From Uloborus plumipes (Eukaryota; Arthropoda; Arachnida; Araneae; Uloboridae): DNA of 64,000 nt. The stretch spans positions 1 through 64,000 of the forward strand of contig JAXGGA010005174.1 in the NCBI GenBank assembly GCA_038373865.1. Direction: 5' to 3'. The translations under genes were made by a program, and so were the position numbers. This document shows positions 1 through 10,885 of the stretch, in pieces. Positions within the stretch are counted from its first letter, which is position 1. Each line of letters starts with the position of its first letter. The notes under the pieces are model-generated. The model saw only the letters and a program-made list of their open reading frames with translations, was not told the DNA's origin and made no database searches.

Positions 1-260
1 CACATTCATCGTCTTTGGCCTTCACCGAGTGCATACTGCATTACTGCATATATGGTGTTCAGTCTTTACCAGAAGTATACTGCTTTCAATGTCTTCACCA
101 TAAGCACACTGAATTTATTTTCAATGTTTATCAGTAGCATACTGTATTCGTTGTCTTTATCTGAGGAATAATGCATTCATTATCCTCGGTCTTCACCAGA
201 AACATACAGCGTTCAATGTTTCCACCAGGGGTACATTGAGTTTATTGTCTTCAGTCATTT
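1..260. repeat. Degenerate minisatellite, about 30-bp unit
   Basis: About eight diverged direct units resembling 'TCTTCACCAGAAGCATACTG' run through this stretch, with unit ends near 36, 83, 111, 144 and 180. The array probably continues left of the window. No reading frame is kept between units. Confidence 0.6.
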
Positions 261-1299
261 TATTTATTCCTTAAGCAATGACGAGTTGCTATTTATTTTC
301 ATTTTTGACTTCAGTTGTCGTATAGTCTCTTTTTCAGATTGGGCTAGAAATCTACCATGGGGTGCGTCCTGGTTCCCCACTCCCTCGAACGTCCACCGGC
401 CCCTGCTCCTTCGAAGGGTGGCTCCCATGACCTGCACACACGAACACACACACACACTTATCAACACACAATATTTTCCTTTTAATGTATATACAATTGA
501 ACCTCGTTTATTCGACCACGCTTATACCAAACTACTGTTAAAGCGAGCAATTGTACATTTGCGATTCTCGTCCTAATGTATTTACCCCGAATACTATTGA
601 TGTTTTTCAAGTAGAATCAGCTACGGTTAAGATCGACTAATTTTTTCAGGTTCCTTTGATTTCGTTTGAACGAGAATGTATAAAAAATTAATTTGAAAAA
701 AGCAACTTTCATTTCACTATATTTTTCTAATTTGTGTTTAATTAACTTTTTTTAATAATATTTTTATGAAGGATTTACTCAATCTTTATATACACATACA
801 TATGTGTGTGTGTATTTTTTATTATTATTTTCATCCGTTTTAGTTCTTTATTTAATCAATTATGTTCTTTTATTTATTTATTTTCTTTTTTCATTAAAAT
901 AAACGATAGAGAACACATTTTTGCAAACAACAGCTTATTTTATTCCTTAACAATTAAATGCCTAAAAATGCAAATTTAAACAAGAACAGATGAACAAAAA
1001 CAATCAATAGATTTCTTAATTAAAATACTTGAGACATGTTTATCCACTTACACACACCCCCTCCTCCTCTCAATATCTTTTATAAGCGGCGAAAATTAGC
1101 CGCAACAATTCGAAACGATGACAAACATAAACGATTTTAATTAAACACGCCTTATCGTAATCGAAGTGTTTTTACCCCACTCCAGAACCCTTATAAGGGA
1201 TCGTGACTTGTGTTCAACTAAATGGAAGAAAATATTTTAATTAGGGGTTTCATCTTGAACGCAAATATATATTTTTTACTTCTTTCGAATTTTTGAATA
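261..1299. other. Non-coding; one GC-rich patch
   Basis: AT-rich DNA without a supportable gene. A GC-rich patch near 340-440 stands out and is followed by a CA run at 440-460. Short frames cross it on both strands, but none has splice sites or a recognisable domain. A TG/CA-type microsatellite lies near 790-815. Confidence 0.5.
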
Positions 1300-1846
1300 C
1301 ACTGTAAAAAATAAAATGTTGTTTTTACAGTATACTACAGCTAATTTCATAGTAATAGACTAACTAATTTTGCTGTAACAAACTAAAATTGCTTATGTTA
1401 CAATAATAAACTGGAAAATTGCTCATTTTAGTTTATTGCTGCGCATTTTACAGTTTAAAACTGGAATCTGCTGCTAGTACTATGATGTTGTTTTTACACT
1501 ATGATACTACTAATTTTATGGTAATAAACTGTAAAACTGCCAATTTTACAATAATAAATTGTAAAATTGCTCATTTTACAGTTTATTACAGTGGGTTTTA
1601 CAGTTTTAAACTGGAAACTCTCCTGCCAGTATTATACTGTTGTTTTTACAGTATACTACAGCTAATTTTATTGCAATAAACTGTAAAATTGCTAATTTTA
1701 CAGTACTAATCTGTTAAATTGCTAGTTTTACAGGGCTAAACTGTAAAATTGCTAATTTTACTTCATTATTGTGTATTTTACAGTTTTAAACTAAAACCTC
1801 TGTTTACAGTATTATACTGTCAAAACAACAGTTTATTTTTTGCAGT
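1300..1846. mobile_element. ACAGT-rich MITE, copy 1
   Basis: The element starts 'CACTGTAAAAAATAAAATGT' and ends in the inverted form '...TTTTTTGCAGTAT'. The interior is packed with sub-repeats of the type 'TTTTACAGTTTATTA' and 'GTTTTTACAGTATAATACTG'. Related copies lie at 12194-12240 (fragment), 27820-28235 and 34338-34666. This is a non-autonomous TIR element of unknown superfamily; no transposase frame is visible. Confidence 0.65.
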
Positions 1847-4245
1847 ATAGTCAATCTCATTGAAGTTGGACATTAATTAATGTTAATAAGACATTTTGCA
1901 TGATATGTTTGACCAGTTCAGTAAGTGCTATTTGCAACACTCCGTGTAAAAAATATTTTTTTGAAATCGAAAATAGTTTCAAAACCTGTACTGGAAGTTT
2001 GAGTATAAATATCTTTCAGGTATGAAATGCAGGACTATGTCTGACGAAATATAATTAATTGGGCTACTTATACTATCTCCGATTTTGCAAGAAATCAATC
2101 TGAAAAGTTTTTAAAAATAATACTACTAAAAACGCATCTTTATTTCACTTTGCGGTACTGTGATTTGTCGAAAAGATAATCCTTTTGCCTTCCGTTCAAG
2201 TTTTGTGACGAACAGCATAAGAAATCACGAAAACACAAATGCGTGTTTTAGCCGTTTTACTGTTTGAGAAAATGTCTACAAGGTGTCTTTTCGTGCGAAA
2301 TTGAGATTCCGCTCTGCAACTTTATAAATCACTTTTCTCCTCTATCTCACTTCGTTCTCAAGATACGAGCTAAAACGCCGCCATTTTACACCACTTGGCG
2401 CCGTAAGTGCCTTTATTCAGGAGCGCATGACTACTTTGTTGCACCAAGATGCCAATTTCATGAACATAGCAGTTACCCTTCCGAATTAAGAGGGTGGCAC
2501 GGGGCTTGGGTGTTCACACTATACGTGTTTGTTTTTTCCTCAAAACGAGAGAAAGAAAACTCCATTTTCCTCAACTTTAACCCATTTTTGCCCAGTAGCC
2601 TAAAAACGGGACGTTTGTTAGTTACTGCATACAAAAACCTGCAATGGGTATATGATTTTACTAAAGCTGTTTTTCACAAGTTAAATAGTCCTTCTTCTCG
2701 AGAAAACCAGTTAAAGCCACTATCAGAGTTTATTGACAGCTATTTTCAGACAAATCAATCAAGCAACGATCCAGCATGGGTAAGTAAGTTTTTTTTTGCG
2801 AACTTATTTTTCATAAAATTAAACTATTTTAAAATGATTTGCTTAAAATGGATCACAGATGCTTTCTGTAATGTTACTTTGCAAAAGTAAAGTCAAGTAA
2901 GGTCGTATTTTGCTCACATATTTGCAAAATATCCCATGAGCAGGACGTTAAATAACTTAATAAATATGGCAACGGCGAACTATTTTAAGCCTAAAATGTA
3001 TGTAAACCGTTCCAAGTAAGAGTTTCAAGCAGATAAAAATTGAAAAAAATTGTAAAAAAAAACTTGGGCATAAATGGGTTAAAACAGAATTTTAAGATTA
3101 CTTCGTATTTTTGTCATGCGAAACCTTAAACTCTTATTATGTAAGAAAGTTTTTATGGATGTATACTGTGTATAGGTAAACAGGTTTTTAGTTCTTTACA
3201 ATACAGTTTCGAAGCCTCAATTTTAGTGCTAACTTGCACAAATGGGATTCAGGGCTTCGTGGGCTTTTACTTGTGTCTTATGCGCAATGCACCCATAATT
3301 TTTTTTCATTCATTGACAATGACAGATTGAATTGGACCATTAGGGGTCCATGTAAATCATTTTGGTAGTTTTTGCAATGCACAAACCTAAAAAATTCAGT
3401 AAATAACATTACTTTATAAAAAAGATTCTTGCTTTGTTGTCGTTAAGTGATTGCTAATTTAAAAGAAATAGCTCTGAATTTCTACAGGGAAAAAAAGTGA
3501 CTATAGAACTTTTCTGAAATATCATTTTACGAATTCTATTCCTCTAACGAACTGTGGAACTAAAAATGGTTTTTGATAGTTTTTCAAATGAATTAGGTTT
3601 TATTTCGCCCTTAAGAGCTCTTCAGCGAAGAAAAGAGAGAATTGAAGAAAAGCAAATAATTGGATTTCTATCGATACCTACTCTCCCCAACTACCAAATA
3701 AATCCAATTCTTTCGTCTTTCATAACACTCGACTTTTTTTCAGTAGTTTAAAATTACCTCTTTGTGGAGCTGTGTTTTTCAAGTTATTTATTAAAATCTA
3801 CTTTTATTGAGGAACTGGAAATTATTGCATTAAGTATTAGCAGCGTAATTATAAAGTAAGTTAATAAGCTAATTTTATTTTTTAATGTTTCTCGTTTACT
3901 TATATTATTATTTTTTTCTTCTTTTGCAATAAAAGTTGAAGGTTTTCTTTTCCAGTTTATCCGATTACGATTTGGAAATCGGTTCTTTTATTTTAACCAC
4001 AACGCAAAGAACTATTTTTAACGATGTTCACCATTTGTAACCATGATACATTTCTCTTTTTTTTCCTTGAAGCTCTTTCGTTAGGAAGTTTAAAAGATAG
4101 GTTCACTGTTTGAAGTCCATTCTGATAGTAACAAATTCAAGCATGGTTTGATTTTAAGTAGTTTCAACTTTGGAAGCTAGAAAAAAAAAAGAAAAAGTAC
4201 ACATTTTTCGTGAAGCCAGATTTCTCTCCATCTCGCCGTTTTCTC
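1847..4245. other. Non-coding, no recognised gene
   Basis: AT-rich DNA. A 208-codon open frame (2264-2890, plus) ends just after a GTAAGT donor-like site near 2780, but it shows no recognisable domain, so I do not call a gene. The rest is A/T runs and low-complexity sequence. Confidence 0.45.
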
Positions 4246-4249
4246 TAAA

Positions 4250-4853
4250 GGGTCATTCCATGAAAATGTCAACCTCAGCCGAAGAAAAAAAAATACCGAA
4301 GTAAAAAAAGTATCAAAAAATAAATGAATAAATACATTAAAAAAACCATACAACATAAGAAGTTTAAAAAATTGAAAAAGTATTGTAATTATCTCTGAGA
4401 TTAGCCGTAATAAATAGTTTGTAGTGTGTCTATACTGCTTATTATTCGATGGTTACGTTAGTCACACTCCATCTTGAGTAAAAGTGACAATTAAGACTAA
4501 AAAAAATTAAGATTTAATAAATGTGTTTTATGTTTTTAAAAGCCAACTTTACACATTTTTCCAATATATCATTCAATTTTTAACACTTGCTTAACTTTGA
4601 GAAATTTTTGCCTCACAACATGAGCATTACTTTTCAGGGTTGCAAAAATGTTACGTTAGTCACACTGCTATTTTGGTTGAAAAAATATATAATGTCAGTA
4701 ATTTTGTTTTAAATTCTTAGCAGAAATGATACATAGATACCATGTACATTGTAAATAGACCAGCATAACTAAAAAATATTCTATTATTCTTTAAGTTACA
4801 AGTAAACACAGTTACAAAATCAGCTCTGAATGTTAATCACCATGGAATGGCCC
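4250..4853. mobile_element. TIR element (MITE), GGGTCATTCCATG family
   Basis: The 13-bp terminal inverted repeats are 'GGGTCATTCCATG' at the left and 'CATGGAATGGCCC' at the right (one mismatch). Both ends are flanked by TAAA (4246-4249 and 4854-4857), so the target duplication is TAAA or TA. The motif 'ACGTTAGTCACACT' occurs twice inside. No transposase remains. Confidence 0.7.
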
Positions 4854-4857
4854 TAAA

Positions 4858-5238
4858 ACGTTCAAAGTTTTCTCTAAAAAGTTGAGGTTTTCTTTCTGCT
4901 TCCGTGTTGAAAATTAATACAAATATAAAAATTGAGATTTATTAACAGAGCAGGGACACATCAGAGGGAACGCCTCCCTTTCCAAGCCCTTTATTTTAAT
5001 ACAAATAAATATCCTAATGTATACAAATTTAATACAAACAAATATAATAAAACGGAACACCCTGTATATTGGTCAGTGCAGTAAACAAACTTTTGCGTTT
5101 ACCAACCTTTTTTAGCTCGCGTACCACTTGGTTGTACATCGTGTTGAATTGTACCCCTTCGTAAAAGTGATTCTATTTGGGAAAACTGTTTTATAGCTAG
5201 TGTGTTCTTTATTTACACTAAATATTTTAATGGGTACC
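4858..5238. other. Non-coding
   Basis: AT-rich. 'GCGTACCACTTGG' near 5115 and 'GGCGTACCACCAGTGG' near 6380 hint at an older, diverged element surrounding the 5241-5887 insertion. I could not fix its ends. Confidence 0.35.
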
Positions 5239-5240
5239 TA

Positions 5241-5887
5241 GGGTAAGTGCTCCAGTAGTCGGCCAGTCTCCAGTAGTCGGCCACAATGACATAAAACTCC
5301 TCATAAGCAGTACATTTTTAATTCAAAATCAGATATGACACATTCACACATTCATGTACCTATCCTCAATCATCAGCCAGTGGCAGTTAAGTTTTGGGTA
5401 CTTTTTTTTTGAATTAGTAATGAGTCATTTCATTTTGAATGGTGTGCCCGTCATCCAAGATTGCGATTCTGCTTATTTTTCAGCTAAGATGATTCTGTGG
5501 CCGACTACTGAAGCATTTACTAGTATTGACAATAGCTTGGATTTTAAATATTTTTTTAATAATTTCTAAAACAAGTAGATGATCAGGGTCGTCATTTCAA
5601 GTTTTTCCAGGGGGGGGGGCAAAGGGTCCAAACACAATGCAATTTCACCAGAAAACATCAAAAACCGCGCCCACTTATATGTAAATACATTGATTTCTCA
5701 AAGAAAGGGGGGGGCAATTGACCCCCCCTGCCCACCCTAAATGACGGGCCTGTAGGTGATTCACAATTAGAAAGGTTCATTCTAAAGTTTTACCTTATTT
5801 TTGTTGCTGTATTGATAGCTGAAAGTTCTAGGTAAGCCAAGATCAACAAAAGATCTCTTAAATGGCCGACTACTGGTACTTTTACCC
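5241..5887. mobile_element. TIR element with TA duplication (Tc1/mariner-like MITE)
   Basis: Ends are 'GGGTAAGTGCTCCAGTAGTC' and '...GACTACTGGTACTTTTACCC', flanked by TA on both sides. 'CCAGTAGTCGGCCA' is repeated in tandem at the left end. A 170-bp hAT-like element sits inside (5584-5753). The superfamily is inferred only from the TA duplication. Confidence 0.65.
5584..5753. mobile_element. Short hAT-like MITE, CAGGGNCGTCATTT family, copy 1
   Basis: Terminal repeats are 'CAGGGTCGTCATTT' and 'AAATGACGGGCCTG'. Flanks TAGATGAT (5576-5583) and TAGGTGAT (5754-5761) form an 8-bp duplication with one mismatch, as expected for hAT elements. A G-run and a C-run near the ends can pair. A second copy is at 49455-49625. 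Confidence 0.65.
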
Positions 5888-7975
5888 TATGTTTGAACAT
5901 TACATGAGAAAAATTCCATTGGCACGAGTGTAAACGTCATGTGCTGAATTATAAACTAGCTAAAATTATAAACTCACTGTTACATATACGTGTACGTATG
6001 TGCTTGTTCAAAGTTTCATATCTATCTACTTTTTTCTATGTTTCCTTAGTAATAAATTGTTGTGATAAAAAAATCTTAAAAACTAATTAATTTATTCTGT
6101 TATGATCAAATATATCTTTAAAATATATTTAATGCGATCCTTGTTTTCGTTTCGAAAAACATAATCTTTTGAAATTAACTGGCGACTATCGGCAAAATTT
6201 AAAATAGTACTCTAAAAATAAAAACAATTAATTACTGGATTTTTGATCATAGACTGTACATATTAACACCTTTACCGTATAATGATATTAATTAAAATAA
6301 TTTTGATGAATTATAGGAAAACACTTCCTGTTATATTCTTTGGTTGATTTATTTTTCATGTACCACCAACTAGCAAGCGGCGTACCACCAGTGGCACGCC
6401 TACCACGTGTAAGGAAAAGCTGGTTAATCCAATCGCATTTCCAGAGCATTTCCTGATATTGGCAACATGTTTCACATGCGGAAATTTGATTCTATTCCAG
6501 AAACATACACATCTTTTTATTCGAAAGATGCTTACTTATTACATTGTAGAATTAAAGAATAATTTTTCCATATTTTATCATCAGTATTTTTTTAATAACC
6601 ATCTAGAACAAATCATGATTTACACTTTATTTCAAGCGCATCAGAAATATTAAGAACATTTCACATTTTATGAACATTTTTGCACCAAGAGGTTAAATAG
6701 ATATTGGTCTTTCAAGTTCAAATTTATCTTTAAAAAAAATATCGATGTCTTTTAAGCGGTTAGAAGACATTGTTATGAGCAATGTTCTTTTCTTACTGCA
6801 GGAAAAGTTTAGACTGTTTATCATACTCCTAAAATGTCTCAGCAGCTCCCTACGGAAAATCGTGCGCTTGTTCAAACATTAGGAATTTCAGCTCTGCTTA
6901 CATTTCAAACGGGCTTCGGTGTTTGAGGTAAAAATGTTTTCCGTTGTCCTATTTAAATTTATCTGTTGACCACAGGTGCAGAAATATAATATAGGATTAT
7001 TGATTCGAATTTCTCCTGTTCGTTCCTTTTCCATTCTACAGGGTATTTCTTTTTGAAATCAAAAGTAAAAATAGCTTGGGTCTTGTAACCTTGAATCTAA
7101 ACCAAACATTATAAAAACGAAAAAAAAAAAAAAAAAACCTGAGTTGTGTGAAATAAAATTTTTGTAACTGTTGTTTGAATTTCACTGTATACTGTATGAT
7201 TTTCTTAGGTAAAACCTTCCGCCCATTTACGCATGCGTCAGGTCTTCTCTGATCTTACCAAAATAGGGGTAAAAGGTAAGATAATAACAAGGGGAAGAAT
7301 AATAAGAAGCATTTCGAGCCGTATCAAAGAACGTAGACCGATACTAGTTTTAAATACATAGTTTAGTTGAATGTGTAAAGAGCATTTGCAAAAAGGAAAT
7401 ATTAAATTGAAAACTTCGGAAAGTTCCCACTCACAACCCATCACCCCTTTTTTAAGTGGAATGGTTCCCGAGTGCTAGGCACGACTTTCAAGGACGGACA
7501 GTAAACGTACATTTTTTTTGGGGCACTCAATCTTTGGCCCACAATTTCTGTATTTTTATTATTCTCACTCAAAAATTAATTGTTGTGTCGAATGTCATAC
7601 AACGAAGGAAGAACTCCTAAAGTATTGGTCATTGACTAGCCAATATCGGTTATAGTTTAACTAGGTTGAATTTAATTGCCCAGCTTATTTTAGAAAATAC
7701 TAACAGAGCAGACAATTTAAGTGGACCACAGAAAATGTTGAGACCTAATTAAAAACTTTTTTTTTCTTTTCTTTTTCAATTTCTATAGTTAAAATTATTT
7801 TTACGGGAAAAATACGACTTTGCTGCTGTTGTTGATTTTGTTAATTGTACCACTCTGATACCCTAGCCCAAGTAGATTTAGCTATTCGGTTTGAGGTGTA
7901 ATAGGTAAAGCTCCCGTTTTTACGAGCACCATCAAGGTGGAAGTCCGATTTAGCTCAACACATATGCCATAAGAC
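5888..7975. other. Non-coding, no recognised gene
   Basis: AT-rich, with poly-A near 7120 and only short unsupported frames. Nothing resembling a conserved protein, structural RNA or element with clear ends was seen. Confidence 0.45.
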
Positions 7976-8190
7976 CCGTTTATACATCAAGCAGATATTT
8001 ACCCACAGAAGGGACCAGGATAGAAGAGAGTATATCCATGTCCGAGCCGGGATTCGAACTTGGGACCGCTCCAGTGACGTAGGAACTTTGTATAAAGAAG
8101 GAGAGCCCGGCGCAAATGCCGGATCTTTTGCGCTTTCTGGGGAGGGGGGTAAGACACGTTTTTCGCCCCTTTACACACAAGATCAATTAT
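7976..8190 (-). mobile_element. tRNA-derived SINE
   Basis: Read on the minus strand, the sequence holds 'AAGTTCGAATCCCGGCTCGG', which contains a pol III B-box-like core (GTTCGAATCCC), about 60 nt after a weaker A-box-like stretch. The 3' part is unrelated to tRNA. No clear target duplication was found, so the ends are approximate. Confidence 0.55.
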
Positions 8191-8419
8191 AAAGTCATAA
8201 ATGTTCAAATAAACACTTTTTGTGAATAAAAGGAATTTAAAATCAATGCTAATATCTCTTTTCTTCAGAAAGACAAGTTTAACTACACTTTTGCATTTTT
8301 AATATGAACTTAGTTTTAGATGGAATATTTGCTCAGAAACAGGAAATGTCAAACTTCTCTAACGGAAAAAAATTCAAATGGTACCTTTGAAATGGTACCT
8401 CTGACCTCTGGACAAGATG

Positions 8420-8449
8420 GCCGGCACTTAACAGGTGTTAAGTGCCGGC
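8420..8449. repeat. Perfect 14-bp hairpin
   Basis: 'GCCGGCACTTAACA' is followed after a 2-base loop (GG) by its exact reverse complement. It is much more GC-rich than its surroundings. 'AATGGTACCT' is duplicated just upstream. It is probably the centre or end of a small palindromic insert. Confidence 0.6.
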
Positions 8450-8675
8450 GAGAGATATTAAAGAACTCTCTCAAATGTTATTTTGACTGCTATTGATTGA
8501 AAAAAGTTTGAGACTTAAATTAAAAACATTTTTTTTTTCTTTTTCAATCTGTAGTTAAAATCCTTTTTATGTCAAAGATACAACTTAACTGTTGTTTTAC
8601 GTTGAAGCACTCTTCCCAAACGTCAGTAAAATTTTTAAAATCATACCTTCAAAGAGACTTATGAGACAAGATACA

Positions 8676-9078
8676 TTAAGGCTACAGTGGACACAAAAAA
8701 TGTTTTTTTTTTTTTTTTTTTCAATTACTGATCTATATGTCTAAAACTTTGTGAGCTTGTATATTTACTACATCTAAAAGCATGAAAAAACTGTGCAACA
8801 ACAATGAAAATTTTTTTTTTTTTTTGAAATTTAAAAATTTTTAAACAAAATTTCAAAATGCTCCATGCGTCACAATTTTTTTTTCAAACTTTGAATTTCG
8901 AATCATGAGACATGATTGCATAAACTTATGCATTTTTGTAATGTTTTATGAGATATTTTATAAAAGAAGGCTGAAAACGAAAATTTATGTGAATTTTTCA
9001 GCTGAATAATTCATATAAATTTTCATTTTAGATATAAAATATATCAATAATTGAAAAAAAAAATTGTGTCCGCCTTAA
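8676..9078. mobile_element. TIR element (MITE) with TTAAGGC ends
   Basis: The left end 'TTAAGGCTACAGTGGACACA' and the right end 'TGTGTCCGCCTTAA' are inverted copies except for a five-base insert on the left. T-runs and A-runs follow the ends symmetrically. No coding capacity; superfamily undetermined. Confidence 0.5.
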
Positions 9079-9129
9079 GAATTTGGATTTCTAAGTATTT
9101 TTCTCACAGCAAATTTCAATATATAGAGA

Positions 9130-9410
9130 TGGAAGCAACTGACCGGGCTTGGGCCTTCCGTCCGTGGTGGGCAACCTGTTGCCGGGGCGCCTCACCTCAT
9201 GTGGCGCGGGGGTGGTGGTGGTGCGCGGGGTGGTCTTCTTGCGCTTCTGCTCCACGCGGGCGGCGAGCGCCGCCCCGGCCAGCAGCCCCAGCACGAGCAG
9301 CAGCCGCCACCACATCCTCCTGACACGCGTGTGAGGGGAGAGAGAGGATCCCGCGGCGCGGCCCCTTTCGGTCGGCGCGGGGCGCATGCGCCCGCGAGGG
9401 AAAGGGGGCG
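9130..9410 (-). promoter_or_regulatory. GC/CpG-rich island around a candidate first exon
   Basis: This is by far the longest GC- and CpG-rich stretch in the first 14 kb. It covers the signal-peptide exon candidate (minus, start at 9315) and about 100 bp upstream of its ATG. By analogy with other animal genes it may be a promoter and first-exon region. No TATA box or initiator was identified with confidence. Confidence 0.3.
9196..9315 (-). CDS. Candidate first coding exon of a secreted or membrane protein (partial)
   Basis: From the ATG at 9315 the minus strand encodes MWWRLLLVLGLLAGAALAA, a textbook signal peptide: a short N-region, a leucine-rich core and an AxA-type cleavage site. A basic stretch (RVEQKRKK) and a Thr/Pro-rich segment (TTPRTTTTPAP) follow, suggesting an extracellular, possibly O-glycosylated linker. 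Two donor sites are possible: GAG|GTGAGG after codon 40 (exon end 9196, phase 0) or G|GTCAGT (exon end 9144, phase 1). The first fits the consensus better. Later exons should lie to the left, on the minus strand, but none was recognised, so the protein cannot be named. Codons are strongly GC-ending, unlike CPPED1 and DHDH. A chance frame in a CpG island, or contamination, remains possible. Confidence 0.45.
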
Positions 9411-9620
9411 CAGGCAAGGATTTCAGAAGTTTCTGAGAACTTATTTCTAAAGGCAAGCTGAAATGCAGTTTGCGATGGTGGTGTACAGGGGCACCCCAAT
9501 GGAATTTCACTATGAGCTCCCAAAAATTTCCTTAATAAATATTGTTATAGATTGATAAAGGGATGGATAAAAATAGAAAAAATAGAGGTGGATAGATACA
9601 TAGATAGGTATAGATTGGTA
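9316..9620. other. Non-coding; fragment of a dispersed repeat
   Basis: The left part is the GC-rich upstream flank of the exon candidate. 'CAGGGGCACCCCAATGG' near 9486 is related to 'CAGGGGCACCCCAGTGGG' near 22067 and a weaker copy near 51440, so a short repeat family is present. Simple GATA-type sequence precedes the next element. Confidence 0.45.
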
Positions 9621-9890
9621 CGAGGGTTTTTTTCTTTTTTTTTTCAACCTCCGGTAGACTATAAAAAATAAACGGGTCAAATACAAAAAAATATTTTATT
9701 ATTAACAGTAAGATACAATGCTCTACAACTCCCTACATTATCAGCTTGACGAGTGAAGCATTATCTGTGAACAAGCTTTATAATAGCCTACTCTAAGAAT
9801 GTTGCCGCCAATGATTGGAAGTGAGTTGTGACAATGTCTTTGGTTTTCACGCCACTTTGGAAGCACAATGCCTTTCCAGCCCCCAAGCAG

Positions 9891-9951
9891 GGGTCCAAGT
9901 CTCTGCTTCAGTTCAGGGAACAGATGTAAGTCACTTGGTGCTCGTTCGGAA
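9891..9951 (-). pseudogene. Mariner transposase C-terminal fragment (left arm)
   Basis: The minus strand reads ERAPSDLHLFPELKQRLG. This matches the mariner block around the last catalytic aspartate, usually written APSDxHLFxxLK. Downstream, the frame shifts relative to the family and no intact enzyme can be made. A second, opposite fragment lies in the right arm of the same palindrome. Confidence 0.6.
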
Positions 9952-10069
9952 CTTTATGGTGGGTGTTCAAAAATGTCCCATTGAATGCATGAAATTGCTG
10001 GAGGAACCATTCGGTTACACGAGCGCTATGGTGACGGGCATTGCCATGCCCCCCTACTTGGAGGCATGG

Positions 10070-10222
10070 CAATGACCGTCACCCCTGCTTGGGGTCTGGA
10101 AAGGCATCATGCTTCCAAAGGGACATAGAACCTAAAGACACCGTCACAACTCTTTTCCAAGCATTGGCGGTAACATTCTACGAGGAGGCTACTATAAAGC
10201 TTGTTCAGTGTTCACAGATATA
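10070..10222 (+). pseudogene. Mariner transposase C-terminal fragment (right arm)
   Basis: The plus strand reads VTTLFQALAVTFYEEA and then TIKLVQ, resembling the mariner C-terminal block that contains FY..G..KLV and ends in the YVEK region. It lacks the upstream DNA-binding and first catalytic parts. It pairs as an inverted repeat with the left-arm copy. Confidence 0.55.
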
Positions 10223-10429
10223 ACAAATGATTCAATCGTCTAGGTTGAATTATGTAGAAAATTGTAGAGCATTGTACCTTACTTTTAATAATAAAATATT
10301 TTTTTATTTCAATCCGTTTATTTTTTATAGCCTATCGGAGGTTGAAAAAAAAATACTCTTGTAAATATATTTTGAGGACCGGAAAAGTAATGTCGTTTTT
10401 TTTTCAAACAAATCAATTTTTAAAATTTC

Positions 10430-10885
10430 TATTTTAAACCAACGATGTAATTATCATCGTTATCACGGGCCTTTTGCCATCTGTTAGTAAATCCTAAATC
10501 CCTGATAGGTTTTTAAAAAATGATTTTTGGAGGAAAAAACCTTGAAAGGACATCTGGGATACAAGCTAAATTTTCAATTTTTTTTTTAATATACAGATCG
10601 CAATAAAGGTAAATCAGATGCTACAATGTCAGGTGAGTATTATGGGGAAACAGTCGGATTTCCCTTTCTTCCGATCGCTAAAACACTGTCTATAACGAAA
10701 AAAAAAGAGAAAAAAAAAACATTAAAATTTGCCGTGTATCCAAGATGCCGTCTCAAGATATTTTGAGAGATTTTCTTTTTTTTTTCTTTTTTTTTTTTGT
10801 GAAATATACCCGGGATTTAAAACTTACTACCGGATGGAAAAAGGCCCTTGATAACGAGGATAATTATCATCGTTGATTTTAAATA
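10430..10885. mobile_element. Palindromic MITE
   Basis: The left arm has 'ATTATCATCGTTATCACGGG' and the right arm has the inverted match 'CCCTTGATAACGAGGATAAT'. Homology runs outward to 'TATTTTAAACCAACGATG' and inward through 'GTTAGTAAATCC' on the left, matching 'GGATTTAAAACTTAC' on the right. It directly follows the mariner palindrome and may be a related deletion derivative. No frame is kept. Confidence 0.55.

Larger units (their letters stand above)
9621..10361. mobile_element. Palindromic mariner-derived element
   Basis: The element is flanked by TA on both sides. The left end 'CGAGGGTTTTTTTC' and the right end '...AAAAATACTCTTG' head long inverted arms; for example 'CAACCTCCGGTAGACTATAA' recurs inverted at the right as 'TTATAGCCTATCGGAGGTTG'. 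Each arm carries part of a mariner transposase C-terminus, so this is an inverted dimer of the 3' half of a mariner rather than a complete copy. Confidence 0.7.

Noticed and set aside
2264..2890. 208-codon open frame on the plus strand
   Set aside because: No recognisable domain, mixed composition typical of repeats, and only one donor-like site at its end. Not enough to call a gene.
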